In this document: in pieces, positions 9,373 to 17,507 of the stretch
How the letters are laid out: the number at the start of each line of letters is the position of its first letter
Position numbering within the stretch: position 1 is the first letter of the stretch
Source: Christiangramia aestuarii
GTDB lineage: Bacteria; Bacteroidota; Bacteroidia; Flavobacteriales; Flavobacteriaceae
DNA: 64,000 bases
Direction: 5' to 3'
Assembly: GCF_009735585.1 (NCBI RefSeq)
Contig: NZ_VJVW01000002.1
Coordinates: 310,001-374,000, forward strand
The notes under the pieces: model-generated
Told to the model about the DNA's origin: nothing
Database searches by the model: none
The model's input: only the letters and a program-made list of their open reading frames with translations
Made by a program: the position numbers and the translations under genes

Positions 9373-9783
9373 ATGAAAAAATTATTGATCATTGCCCTGA
9401 TGCTTACAGGATTTTGTGGTTTTGCACAGGATGACGTTGAAGTTAAGGGAAATACGGTGACCATGAGAGAAACGGCCCCGATCTGGCCTGGTTGTGAAAG
9501 TGCCGATGACAAAAAAGAGTGCTGGAACAAGAACTTCATGGACCATGTAAAGCAGAATTACAAGTATCCAAAAAATGAAAAGGGCGAGTATATTCGAGGA
9601 AAAGCTACCGTTTCTATGGAAATAACCGAAAAAGGAAACGTTGTGGTAACCAAGGTAGAGGGTGACAACCCCAAGGTAAATGCAGCAGCTAAGAAAATGA
9701 TCATGTCTATCCCGAAGATGACCCCGGGAAAACTGGCAGGCAAACCAAGAGCTATCAAATACACCATCCCTCTTACTTTCTAG
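9373..9783 (+). CDS. Small exported TonB-C-domain protein (copy 2)
   Basis: 136 residues; a tandem duplicate of the preceding gene, 25 bases after it. Signal peptide (MKKLLIIALMLTGFCGFAQ), a ~17-residue spacer, the cysteine pair WPGCESADDKKECW, and a TonB-C-like domain ending IPLTF. The two cysteines spaced by nine residues are conserved in both copies and may form a disulfide or metal site (inference). Transcription probably ends in the hairpin at 9847-9876. Confidence 0.75.
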   Translation: MKKLLIIALMLTGFCGFAQDDVEVKGNTVTMRETAPIWPGCESADDKKECWNKNFMDHVKQNYKYPKNEKGEYIRGKATVSMEITEKGNVVVTKVEGDNPKVNAAAKKMIMSIPKMTPGKLAGKPRAIKYTIPLTF

Positions 9784-9813
9784 ATCTACATTTAACGCCA
9801 CCTTAACGACTGA

Positions 9814-9847
9814 TTGGCAAGGTCGTTTTTAAAAAATTGTAAATTTG
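9814..9847 (+). promoter_or_regulatory. Predicted promoter of egtB
   Basis: TTG (9814-9816), 23 bases, then TAAATTTG (9840-9847): an exact match to the Bacteroidota -33/-7 pattern. The start of transcription would fall near 9853, inside the hairpin described next, giving a leader of about 24 bases. Confidence 0.6.
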
Positions 9848-9876
9848 AGTGATACCTAAACGTATCACTCTTTTTT
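9847..9876 (+). terminator. Perfect hairpin plus T6 abutting the egtB start codon
   Basis: GAGTGATAC (9847-9855), loop CTAAAC, GTATCACTC (9862-9870), then TTTTTT (9871-9876) directly followed by the ATG of egtB at 9877. It is a textbook intrinsic terminator for the upstream small genes. The predicted egtB promoter box overlaps its first base. Confidence 0.8.
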
Positions 9877-11040
9877 ATGCTTTCACAAAACGACTTACTT
9901 CAACTTTTCAAGGAAACCAGGGCAGATTCAGAAATGATCTGTTCCTTTCTGGAGACCGAAGATTACGTGGTGCAGCCGGTGGTGGATGTTTCTCCTCCAA
10001 AATGGCATTTAGGCCATACTACCTGGTTCTTCGAGGAGTTCGTACTCAAAAAATACAGCAAATCACACCAGTTATACGATAAGAATACGGCCTATGTCTT
10101 TAACAGTTATTACGAGAGCGTAGGCGATAAGGTTATTCGTACCAACCGCGGCAATCTTTCCAGGCCTACCGTTGAATGGATCTATGAATTCAGAAATTAT
10201 GTGACCAAGGCCATGACCGAGCTATTAATGAAGGAAGAATTGAGCAAAGAGGCCCTGGAAGTAGTAGAAATTGGTTGCCATCACGAAAAGCAACACCAGG
10301 AATTGCTATATACCGACATCAAGTATATACTCGGTAATAACCCTTTACTACCCAAATATAATGATGAATTCAGGGAAAACCCTGTACAGGAATTTGAAAG
10401 AGAATGGATAAACATTCCGGAAGGCATCTATGAAATAGGGCATAAATCTGATGACTTTTGTTACGATAATGAAAAAGGGGCTCATAAGAAATACCTGTGT
10501 GAATTCAATATTTCAAACAAGCTGGTCACCAATGCAGAATATTTGGAATTTATGGAAGCTGGTGGTTATAAGGATGTACTGTTATGGCATGCCGAGGCTT
10601 GGGACTGGGTGAACGAAAATAAGATCGATTCTCCCTCCTACTGGCATAATATAGACGGTGAATGGAAGCAATATACTCTGAATGGACTTGTGAATCTCGA
10701 GCCGGAAGCTCCGGTAACACATATTTCGTATTTCGAAGCTTTCGCCTATGCCCAATGGAAAGAAATGAGACTTCCTACTGAAGAGGAATGGGAGGCAGCC
10801 CAGGATAAATTTGACTGGGGCATCCGCTGGGAATGGACTGAAAGTGCTTATTCCCCTTACCCTAACTACCACAAACCCGAAGGCGCTTTAGGAGAATATA
10901 ACGGGAAATTCATGGTGAACCAGAAGGTATTAAGAGGAGCTTCAGTAGCTACTTCAAGAAACCATACCAGGCCCACCTACAGGAATTTTTTCCATCCACA
11001 TCTGAGATGGCAATTCACCGGATTCAGACTTGTTAAATAA
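9877..11040 (+). CDS. egtB: Ergothioneine biosynthesis sulfoxide synthase
   Basis: 387 residues. EgtB is a non-heme iron enzyme that joins a thiol donor (cysteine or gamma-glutamylcysteine) to hercynine with O2. The N-terminal DinB-like domain carries the three expected iron ligands: H47 in PPKWHLGHTTWFFEEF and H136/H140 in GCHHEKQHQEL. The C-terminal FGE-sulfatase domain is recognised by RLPTEEEWEAA and LRGASVATSRNHTRPTYRNF and GFRLVK at the end. egtD follows after 13 bases; egtA and egtC are not nearby, which would fit the cysteine-using type. OvoA is unlikely because the methyltransferase is a separate gene. Confidence 0.92.
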   Translation: MLSQNDLLQLFKETRADSEMICSFLETEDYVVQPVVDVSPPKWHLGHTTWFFEEFVLKKYSKSHQLYDKNTAYVFNSYYESVGDKVIRTNRGNLSRPTVEWIYEFRNYVTKAMTELLMKEELSKEALEVVEIGCHHEKQHQELLYTDIKYILGNNPLLPKYNDEFRENPVQEFEREWINIPEGIYEIGHKSDDFCYDNEKGAHKKYLCEFNISNKLVTNAEYLEFMEAGGYKDVLLWHAEAWDWVNENKIDSPSYWHNIDGEWKQYTLNGLVNLEPEAPVTHISYFEAFAYAQWKEMRLPTEEEWEAAQDKFDWGIRWEWTESAYSPYPNYHKPEGALGEYNGKFMVNQKVLRGASVATSRNHTRPTYRNFFHPHLRWQFTGFRLVK

Positions 11041-11053
11041 TATTTTAGATTAA

Positions 11054-12022
11054 ATGAAAAACCAAACAAAAACCATGTTTGAATCGGCCTTTGCTGAAGA
11101 CACCTATAAGGGGCTTACGAGTTACCCGAAATATCTACTGTCTAAATACATCTATGATAAAAAAGGCGATAAGCTTTTCCAGCAGATCATGGATATGCCG
11201 GAATACTACCTTACCTCCTGCGAGTTCAATATACTTAAGCTCAATGCTACGAACATCGCAGAAATTTTCAGTAGCGACTCCGGTTTCGACCTTATTGAAC
11301 TTGGCGCTGGCGACGGTAAAAAAACAAAGATCATCCTGCAGGAACTGGTAGACAAGAAATATGAATTCGACTACCTTCCCATAGATATTAGCCAGAATGT
11401 ACTGGATGAGCTGGAGCATTCTCTGGAACAAGAAATTCCGGAAGTAAACGTCAAAGTGCAGCAGGGAACTTATTTCAAGACCCTGGAAAAACTGGCCGAG
11501 TACAATACGCGTAAAAAGGTGATCCTGGTTTTGGGCAGTAATATTGGCAACCTTTCACATAAGGAAGCGGTAGATTTCCTGGCCAATATCGCCGGAGCTA
11601 TGAGCGAGGAAGATATGCTGTTCATGGGCTTCGACCAGAAGAAAGATCCACAGCGAATTCTGGATGCATATAACGATCCCGCGGGAATCACCGAGGCTTT
11701 CAACAAGAACCTACTGGTAAGGATCAACTCTGAGCTGGAGGGGAATTTTGATGTAGATAAGTTCCTGCATTGGGAAACATACGATCCCGAAACCGGCACT
11801 GCCAAAAGTTTCCTGGTAAGCAAAGAGGAACAACAGGTTGAAATAAGGAAATTAGGCATCAAAGTGAACTTCGAAGCCTGGGAAACCATACATACCGAGA
11901 TCTCGCAGAAATATGATGACTCGGTGGTGCAATGGCTGGCAGATGAAGCCGGGCTTGAGGTAGAGAAAGCCTTTACCGACAAGGATAACTGCTATAAAAA
12001 TTATATCTTTAGAAGAAAGTAA
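11054..12022 (+). CDS. egtD: L-histidine N-alpha-methyltransferase
   Basis: 322 residues, the family's usual length. It trimethylates histidine to hercynine with SAM, the step before EgtB. Seen: the N-terminal MPEYYLTSCEFNIL motif (the first part of the histidine pocket), the SAM-binding loop LIELGAGDGKKT, VLVLGSNIGNLS (with the key Asn), MGFDQKKD, and the C-terminal HTEISQKY segment that supplies the Glu and Ser of the substrate site. The classical TR in the YYPTR motif is TS here, a variation I believe is common in this phylum. It lies 13 bases after egtB and 18 before the DUF427 gene, so the three probably form an operon. Confidence 0.92.
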   Translation: MKNQTKTMFESAFAEDTYKGLTSYPKYLLSKYIYDKKGDKLFQQIMDMPEYYLTSCEFNILKLNATNIAEIFSSDSGFDLIELGAGDGKKTKIILQELVDKKYEFDYLPIDISQNVLDELEHSLEQEIPEVNVKVQQGTYFKTLEKLAEYNTRKKVILVLGSNIGNLSHKEAVDFLANIAGAMSEEDMLFMGFDQKKDPQRILDAYNDPAGITEAFNKNLLVRINSELEGNFDVDKFLHWETYDPETGTAKSFLVSKEEQQVEIRKLGIKVNFEAWETIHTEISQKYDDSVVQWLADEAGLEVEKAFTDKDNCYKNYIFRRK

Positions 12023-12040
12023 TTTTAAAGCAGTAAGATT

Positions 12041-12322
12041 ATGAAAGCCATTTGGAAAGATACCGTGATCGCCGAAAGTTCAGACACCCGTATCGTGGAA
12101 AACAACCATTATTTCCCGATGGAAGACATCAAAAAAGAATATTTTAAACCCAGTGAATCCCACACCAGGTGTCCCTGGAAGGGCAAGGCCTCTTACTTCC
12201 ATGTAGAGGTAGACGGGGAAATAAATAAGGACGCAGCATGGTATTACCCTGAGGCAAGCCATGCCGCGAAACCTATAGAAAATTATGTCGCTTTCTGGAA
12301 CGGAGTAAAAGTCACCGAATAG
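12041..12322 (+). CDS. DUF427 domain protein
   Basis: 93 residues covering one DUF427 domain: N-terminal AIWKDTVIAESSDT, the conserved CPWKGKASYFHV, AWYYPEASHAAKPIENYVAFW and a short tail. The fold is a small beta-rich domain of unknown function. It follows egtD by 18 bases and is probably the last gene of the ergothioneine operon; no function in that pathway is known. It converges on the next gene with only 27 bases between the stops, and no clear hairpin is seen there. Confidence 0.85.
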   Translation: MKAIWKDTVIAESSDTRIVENNHYFPMEDIKKEYFKPSESHTRCPWKGKASYFHVEVDGEINKDAAWYYPEASHAAKPIENYVAFWNGVKVTE

Positions 12323-12349
12323 GCCAGTTCCAGAATATCACTTTAAATA

Positions 12350-12640
12350 TTATACTACAAGCACGCTGTTTTCAGCTGCTGCAAATTCATTCCATTTATA
12401 GGCATCGGCCTCAGATTCATTTACCCACTCACCATCTACCACATAACGGAACTGGTATTCCTTATCTACAGGAAGGTTGAACTGCGCCTTGAAATTTCCA
12501 TTCTTGTACTTTTTAAGTTCAGATAACTTCCATTCGTTGAAATCACCGGCCACTTCTACCTTATCGGCTTCTTTGGCGGGAACGCAAAAAGTGATCTTAC
12601 ATTCTGGTTTTGATTTTAGGTATTGCTTTGTAATTGGCAT
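12350..12640 (-). CDS. Isolated glycogen-binding-like (CBM48/E-set) domain protein
   Basis: 96 residues, one early-set domain: ITFCVPAKEADKVEVAGDFNEWKL (split here as a V.V.GDFN.W core) followed by YQFRYVVDGEWVNESEAD, the pattern of the AMPK-beta/CBM48 glycogen-recognition domain. There is no signal peptide or catalytic domain, so it is a free cytoplasmic carbohydrate-binding-like protein. Such stand-alone domains are common in Bacteroidota with unknown role. Confidence 0.85.
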   Translation of the reverse strand: MPITKQYLKSKPECKITFCVPAKEADKVEVAGDFNEWKLSELKKYKNGNFKAQFNLPVDKEYQFRYVVDGEWVNESEADAYKWNEFAAAENSVLVV

Positions 12641-12833
12641 GACTGATGTTTTTTAATTCAAGGCTCAAATTAAAATAATATATGCTTATAAAGCAATATA
12701 AATCAGATAGTTATACTTATTTTTTCGAATATCGAAACAATTCTGAGTGTTTTCAGAAATTATGGAATTACGAAAACGTTGTCCTAAATTTTATTCCTAA
12801 TTATTTCACTAATAAGAATTTAAATAGTCAGGC

Positions 12834-13910
12834 TTAAATTTTCAGGATACTGAATAGATGTTGCAGGTCCTTTTCAGAATTATAATAATGCAGGCTTATG
12901 CGAATTCCATCACCACGTTGTGAAGTAATGATCCCTTCTGTTCTCAATTTATTGAAAAGCTTTTCGTCTCCCTTGATATTGAAAAGAGAAGAAAACTGGC
13001 TTCTTTCAGCTATCCAGCCCTCCAGCAGACCGGCTTCCGCAAACCTATCTCTTGCTTGCTGTTTCAATTTATCTATTTGCTGCTGAATTTGATCTATACC
13101 AGTTCTTCCAATAAGCTGAATGGCGGCTTTAAGGCTTCCAAAGTTGAGGGTATCATAGTGCCCCGGCTCGAACTTCCCGATAAAATTACCTTCATGAGCC
13201 TTGTATTTACCCTGCAGCGAGCCAAAACCAAGATGCTTGGGATTCAGTTTTCCCTGTATACTTTCGTTGAACAGCATAAAACCATTCCCATAACCGGCAT
13301 TCATCCATTTATAACAGCTGCTTACTGCGATGTCGATGCCGGAATCATCAAAATCGAAGGCTTCGGTTCCAAAATACTGGGTGCCATCTGCGATCAGGAT
13401 AAGTTCCGGAAATCTTTCTTTCAGCTTTTTCAGAAAATCAATGCCTAGCTTCACACCATTGATATATTGAACAATACTGAAGGCGAAGAAATCTGGTTTT
13501 TCTTTTTCTACCTTTTCCAGGATATTCTGCTCAAGTTGCTGGTTGATCCCCGCATAGACCACCTTGAAATTCCTTGATTCCACCGGCCAGTTAATGGAGG
13601 GATAGTCGTTCTCGAGGAGCAGGAACTTAGCTGGCTTATCTATGCTTTCCAGGATACTGTTGAAACCATAGGAAAAATTTGGTACCAGTGCCACCCGATT
13701 AGGGGCACAATTAAAAAAATTACCCAGGCTCTCCCGCACCCCGGTTAGCATCTCACCCATCTTATCTTTCAGAATACTTCCCTTTATCAGAAAATCAAGG
13801 TCATGTTCCTGCCTGAATTCCCAGACCTTTTCTGGAAGCAAACCAGATGCTGCGGTGTTCAAATAGGTATACTGCTCCAGTACGGGGAAGCCTTTTCTTA
13901 AATTATCCAT
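12834..13910 (-). CDS. Class V aminotransferase-like PLP enzyme
   Basis: 358 residues from the ATG at 13910 (MDNLRKGFPVLEQYTYLNTA); an upstream in-frame extension of 56 residues reads through the neighbouring promoter region and is rejected. Fold-type I features: YLNTAASGLLP near residue 16, D175 in LIADGTQYFG, and the likely Schiff-base lysine K201 in SSCYKWMNAGYGNGFM. Related proteins include cysteine desulfurase-like and kynureninase-like enzymes; the substrate cannot be told. It is transcribed divergently from the 2TM gene. Confidence 0.8.
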   Translation of the reverse strand: MDNLRKGFPVLEQYTYLNTAASGLLPEKVWEFRQEHDLDFLIKGSILKDKMGEMLTGVRESLGNFFNCAPNRVALVPNFSYGFNSILESIDKPAKFLLLENDYPSINWPVESRNFKVVYAGINQQLEQNILEKVEKEKPDFFAFSIVQYINGVKLGIDFLKKLKERFPELILIADGTQYFGTEAFDFDDSGIDIAVSSCYKWMNAGYGNGFMLFNESIQGKLNPKHLGFGSLQGKYKAHEGNFIGKFEPGHYDTLNFGSLKAAIQLIGRTGIDQIQQQIDKLKQQARDRFAEAGLLEGWIAERSQFSSLFNIKGDEKLFNKLRTEGIITSQRGDGIRISLHYYNSEKDLQHLFSILKI

Positions 13911-13940
13911 AAGCTTTAGGAAGTTCTTTTGATAAAAATG

Positions 13941-13948
13941 TAAATTTG
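13941..13948 (+). promoter_or_regulatory. -7 box upstream of the 2TM-folA genes
   Basis: TAAATTTG matches the Bacteroidota -7 consensus exactly, 25 bases before the ATG at 13974. The nearest TTG (13929-13931) is too close to serve as the -33 element. Confidence 0.4.
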
Positions 13949-13973
13949 ATACTACACTAATGTAATTGTTATT

Positions 13974-14432
13974 ATGTTTTCTAAAAAAAAAAACACTTCC
14001 AAAATAGATTACGAACAACAGGAACTTTATGAAAATGCCCGGAGAAGGGCCAAACAGAAAAAAAGGCTGTTCCAGCATTTTGTATTCTTCCTCATAGGTT
14101 CAGTATTTCTTATCGTACTTAACGTCGTGATAGGATATAAGGAAGATGTAAAACCTTTTGGCCAGAACTGGTTCGTATGGATCGTCCTGTTATGGGCGCT
14201 CATCTTTATAGTTCATTTTTTCAATGTTTATATAGTGAACAGTTTTATGGGCCGTGACTGGGAAGCCAAAGAAATAGACAAACTGGTAAAGAAACAAAAG
14301 GAAAAGATCGCGCAATTACAGGAGAAGGTAGAAAGGGAGCATCCCCTACCCAATAAGGACAGGCCTGCTGAAAGACTGGAACCTTCTAAAAAAATTAGAC
14401 CGGAAGACCCGGACAGACCAATAAACTCTTAA
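13974..14432 (+). CDS. 2TM domain protein
   Basis: 152 residues. A basic N-terminus (ARRRAKQKKRLFQHF) is followed by two hydrophobic helices, about residues 35-55 and 65-85, the arrangement of the 2TM domain family found in Bacteroidota, where it is often fused to histidine kinases. Here it is stand-alone with a charged C-terminal coiled region (DKLVKKQKEKIAQLQEKVER) and a Pro-rich tail. Function unknown. It is 6 bases upstream of folA and probably co-transcribed. Confidence 0.75.
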   Translation: MFSKKKNTSKIDYEQQELYENARRRAKQKKRLFQHFVFFLIGSVFLIVLNVVIGYKEDVKPFGQNWFVWIVLLWALIFIVHFFNVYIVNSFMGRDWEAKEIDKLVKKQKEKIAQLQEKVEREHPLPNKDRPAERLEPSKKIRPEDPDRPINS

Positions 14433-14438
14433 GATTAA

Positions 14439-14924
14439 ATGATTACAATGATCGCTGCCGCGGCAGAAAACAATGCTTTAGGAAAAGATAACGACCTGGT
14501 ATGGCACCTGCCAGATGATTTTAAAAGATTTAAAAGACTCACTTCTGGACATCACATCATTATGGGACGAAAGACCTTTGAATCTTTCCCGAAACTTTTG
14601 CCAGAAAGAACCCATGTGATCATAACCCGTAAAGACGATTATAATCCTGAAGGCACCATCGTGGTGAACTCGCTGGAAGAAGCCCTGCGTGTTTCCAAAC
14701 TGGATGAGCAGCCATTTATCATAGGCGGCGGTGAGATCTATAAGATGGGAATGGATGTGGCCGACAGGATAGAGCTTACCCGGGTACATGCAGAATTTGA
14801 AGCCGACACTTACTTCCCCGAGATCGATGAAGATGAATGGAAAGTAATTAAGGAGCAGTTCCATGAAGAGGATGAAAAACACGATCACTCTTTTACCTAC
14901 CTAACCTATGAACGCAGGTCCTGA
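14439..14924 (+). CDS. folA: Dihydrofolate reductase
   Basis: 161 residues, standard length. It reduces dihydrofolate with NADPH. Visible motifs: AAAENNALGKDNDLVWHLP (substrate loop), the acidic D26/D27 pair in LPDDFKRFK, GHHIIMGRKTFESF (NADPH binding), FIIGGGEIYKMGM and the C-terminal HSFTYLTYERR strand. It overlaps the next gene by 17 bases, so the two are translated from one message. Confidence 0.95.
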   Translation: MITMIAAAAENNALGKDNDLVWHLPDDFKRFKRLTSGHHIIMGRKTFESFPKLLPERTHVIITRKDDYNPEGTIVVNSLEEALRVSKLDEQPFIIGGGEIYKMGMDVADRIELTRVHAEFEADTYFPEIDEDEWKVIKEQFHEEDEKHDHSFTYLTYERRS

Positions 14925-15765
14925 AAATTATCTGAATAAGATCGCCGAAGATAGCGGCATTGAAATTTCGGGCTTTTCACCGCTTACCGGTGGAGATATC
15001 AACCAGGTATTCCTCCTGGAAAGCGATTCTGGGAAATACGTGGTAAAGCTCAATAATGCCAAGAGGTATCCAGACATGTTCGAGGCTGAAAAACTGGGGC
15101 TGGAAAAACTCCTGGAACCCGGGGTAATAGACGTACCAAAACCTTTAAGAACTGGCCAGGTAGATGCTAAATCTTATTTACTGCTGGAGCATAAACCTTC
15201 GGGAAATAAGGCTTCAGATTTCTGGGAGATCTTCGGTAGAGAGCTGGCCAGGTTACACCAACATACCTCAGATAAATTCGGCCTGGAAAAGGACAATTAT
15301 ATAGGCAGCCTTCCGCAGTATAATGAAGAAAGAGCAACAGCATCTGCCTTTTATATAGAGATGAGGCTGCAGCCACAAATTAAAATGGCCCGGGACAGGG
15401 GTTTCGACCTGAATGTAAGCGATAGCTTTTTCAGGAATTGCGAAGAGATCATCCCACGGGAAGCACCGGCACTGGTTCACGGCGACCTCTGGAACGGCAA
15501 CTACCTGGTAAACGCAGAGGGACTACCCTGCTTAATAGATCCAGCAGTGGCCCTTGCTCCCCGGGAAATGGACATCGGGATGATGCATCTTTTCGGCGGA
15601 TTCCAGGAACCACTTTTTGAAGCCTATAACGCAGAATTCCCGTTGCAGGCAGGCTGGGAACAAAGAATACCGCTGTGGCAGCTGTATTATTTGCTGGTGC
15701 ACCTGAACATTTTCGGGGCTTCCTATAAATCACAGGTAACTTCGATTATCAGGAAATACAGCTGA
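14908..15765 (+). CDS. Fructosamine kinase family protein
   Basis: 285 residues. The family phosphorylates ketosamines on glycated proteins or small molecules (deglycation). Seen: the nucleotide-binding LTGGDINQVFLL (residues 26-37) and VVKLN lysine, the catalytic loop VHGDLWNGNYL (H191, D193) and the Mg-binding LIDPAVA (D211), plus MDIGMMHLFGGF. The start overlaps folA by 17 bases; the next in-frame ATG would cut the first strand, so this start is kept. Length and motifs match FN3K-related kinases; the natural substrate is unknown. Confidence 0.88.
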   Translation: MNAGPENYLNKIAEDSGIEISGFSPLTGGDINQVFLLESDSGKYVVKLNNAKRYPDMFEAEKLGLEKLLEPGVIDVPKPLRTGQVDAKSYLLLEHKPSGNKASDFWEIFGRELARLHQHTSDKFGLEKDNYIGSLPQYNEERATASAFYIEMRLQPQIKMARDRGFDLNVSDSFFRNCEEIIPREAPALVHGDLWNGNYLVNAEGLPCLIDPAVALAPREMDIGMMHLFGGFQEPLFEAYNAEFPLQAGWEQRIPLWQLYYLLVHLNIFGASYKSQVTSIIRKYS

Positions 15766-15863
15766 TTTTACACTTCTTAACACCGGCCACCATATTTTTA
15801 GCAGTTCATTAGCGCATAAGCCGTTTCATCTAAAGTATCTTCATCTCAAACAAAAAATTGATT

Positions 15864-16364
15864 ATGAGTACGAAGAATTTATACGATGACAAAGCCAGAG
15901 AAAAGATCAAGAAAATTGCAGAAGATGTAGATTTCTGCATGCTGGTGACCAATATGGATGAAAAACCACTTAGCGCGGTGCCTATGTCTACCAAACAGGT
16001 AGATGATCATGGAGCGGTCTGGTTCCTGAGCAAAAGCGACAGCGAACACAACAAGAATATTAAAAAGGACAGTGATGTTCAATTGCTATACAGCGGAACT
16101 TCAGATATGGAATTTCTCAGCATATACGGAGAAGCATTTATCGAAACCAACCGCGATGTGATCCACGAATTATATTCAAAAGCAGATAAAGCCTGGTTCG
16201 ACGGAAAAGACGATCCAAGCATCACCGCGATCAAGGTAAACCCAAAAGAGGCTTACTACTGGGATAATAAAGACAATAAGGCGGTAACCCTGTTCAAACT
16301 GGGAATGGCCGCAGTGAGCGGAAAGAACCAGGATATAGGTGAAAAAGGAAAATTAGGAGTCTAA
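15864..16364 (+). CDS. Pyridoxamine 5'-phosphate oxidase-like stress protein
   Basis: 166 residues from ATG 15864 (MSTKNLYDDKAREKIKKIAE); a TTG two codons upstream is less likely. The split-barrel flavin-binding fold of the general stress protein 26 type is seen in CMLVTNMDEKPLSAVPMSTK, GAVWFLSKSDSEHNKNI, VQLLYSGTSDMEFLSIYGEA and PKEAYYWDNKDNKA. These proteins bind FMN/FAD-like cofactors without making PLP; the role is probably in stress response. A strong terminator follows. Confidence 0.88.
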   Translation: MSTKNLYDDKAREKIKKIAEDVDFCMLVTNMDEKPLSAVPMSTKQVDDHGAVWFLSKSDSEHNKNIKKDSDVQLLYSGTSDMEFLSIYGEAFIETNRDVIHELYSKADKAWFDGKDDPSITAIKVNPKEAYYWDNKDNKAVTLFKLGMAAVSGKNQDIGEKGKLGV

Positions 16365-16382
16365 TGACTTGTATTTGTCGGG

Positions 16383-16420
16383 AAAGACCTCATAACGAAT
16401 CTTTGTTGTGAGGTCTTTTT
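16383..16420 (+). terminator. Intrinsic terminator of the stress-protein gene
   Basis: AAAGACCTCA (16383-16392) pairs with TGAGGTCTTT (16409-16418), then a T run. The loop contains the -33 element of the fabD promoter. Confidence 0.85.
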
Positions 16421-16437
16421 ATTTATACCTATTTTTG
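16406..16437 (+). promoter_or_regulatory. Predicted promoter of fabD
   Basis: TTG (16406-16408), 21 bases, then TATTTTTG (16430-16437), an exact Bacteroidota-type match. Transcription would begin near 16443, about 14 bases before the fabD ATG. The element is nested in the preceding terminator. Confidence 0.6.
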
Positions 16438-16456
16438 TGAACCTAAACCAAGATTT

Positions 16457-17341
16457 ATGAAAGCATATGTATTTCCGGGCCAGGGAGCCCAGTTTTCGGG
16501 GATGGGATTAGATCTTTTTGAAAAATCCCCTCAGGCGCAGGATCTGTTCCACCAGGCAAATCACATACTGGGATTCTCTATCACAGATATAATGTTCGAA
16601 GGTTCTGCTGAAGACCTGAAACAAACCAAGGTTACCCAACCGGCAGTATTCCTGCATTCGGTGATCCTGAGCAAGGTGATGGGAGACAGCTTTAAACCAG
16701 ATATGGTAGCGGGGCATTCTTTAGGAGAACTATCTGCGCTGGTAGCTAATAAAGTTTTGAGTTTTGAGGACGGATTAAAACTGGTTTCTAAAAGAGCCCA
16801 GGCGATGCAAAAAGCATGTGAACTGGAGCCTTCAACCATGGCTGCAGTGCTTGGTCTTGAAGACGAAATGGTAGAATCTGTTTGTTCTGAAACCGAAGGC
16901 ATAGTGGTTGCCGCTAATTATAACTGCCCTGGGCAGCTGGTAATTTCAGGAGCTTATGATGCCGTAGAAAGAGCCTGCGAAAATCTTAAGGAAAGAGGAG
17001 CCAGAAGAGCCATGATCCTTCCTGTAGGCGGGGCTTTTCATTCCCCACTTATGGAACCGGCAAGGAAAGACCTGGCTGAAGCTATAGAGAACGCTACCTT
17101 CAACGATCCTATTTGCCCGGTTTACCAGAATGTAAGCACCTTCGCGGTAAACGACCCGGCAGAGATCAAGAAAAACCTGGTCTTCCAGTTGACCGCTCCG
17201 GTTAAATGGACACAGTCTGTTCAGAATATGATCAAGGACGGAGCCTCAGAATTCATCGAGGTAGGCCCTGGAAAGGTTTTACAAGGACTGGTCAAAAAAA
17301 TCGACAGAAGTACAGCTACTTCTTCAGCTGAAATAGGCTAG
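16457..17341 (+). CDS. fabD: Malonyl-CoA:ACP transacylase
   Basis: 294 residues. It loads malonyl groups on acyl carrier protein for fatty-acid synthesis. Catalytic Ser S88 sits in AGHSLGELSAL and the His partner H195 in GGAFHSPLME; the N-terminal FPGQGAQFSGMG oxyanion motif and VTQPAVFLHS are present. It is a single-gene unit between two terminators, with its own promoter. Confidence 0.96.
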   Translation: MKAYVFPGQGAQFSGMGLDLFEKSPQAQDLFHQANHILGFSITDIMFEGSAEDLKQTKVTQPAVFLHSVILSKVMGDSFKPDMVAGHSLGELSALVANKVLSFEDGLKLVSKRAQAMQKACELEPSTMAAVLGLEDEMVESVCSETEGIVVAANYNCPGQLVISGAYDAVERACENLKERGARRAMILPVGGAFHSPLMEPARKDLAEAIENATFNDPICPVYQNVSTFAVNDPAEIKKNLVFQLTAPVKWTQSVQNMIKDGASEFIEVGPGKVLQGLVKKIDRSTATSSAEIG

Positions 17342-17362
17342 AATAAATTCTTAGATAACTAA

Positions 17363-17388
17363 AAGGCTCTTATACAGAGCCTTTTTTT
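17363..17388 (+). terminator. Intrinsic terminator after fabD
   Basis: AAGGCTCT (17363-17370), loop TATAC, AGAGCCTT (17376-17383), then TTTTT. Confidence 0.9.
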
Positions 17389-17507
17389 ATACCTAAAAGT
17401 GGGTATTTTACAATCTTTAAGTATTTCGGAATAAAAGTTGTAGAATTTTCCTACAAATATTATAAATGCTTCTTCCCTACAAGGCATGATAACTGAAAAT
17501 CTAAATT

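Noticed and set aside
9382-9801. 139-residue reading frame antisense to the second TonB-C gene
   Set aside because: It is the mirror of a well-supported gene with a signal peptide and paralogue; its translation has no family pattern.
11470-11982. 170-residue frame antisense to egtD
   Set aside because: Ser/Leu-rich translation typical of the shadow of a conserved gene; egtD motifs are complete.
9877-12022. Ovothiol (OvoA) pathway
   Set aside because: OvoA fuses the synthase and methyltransferase; here there are separate EgtB and EgtD proteins.
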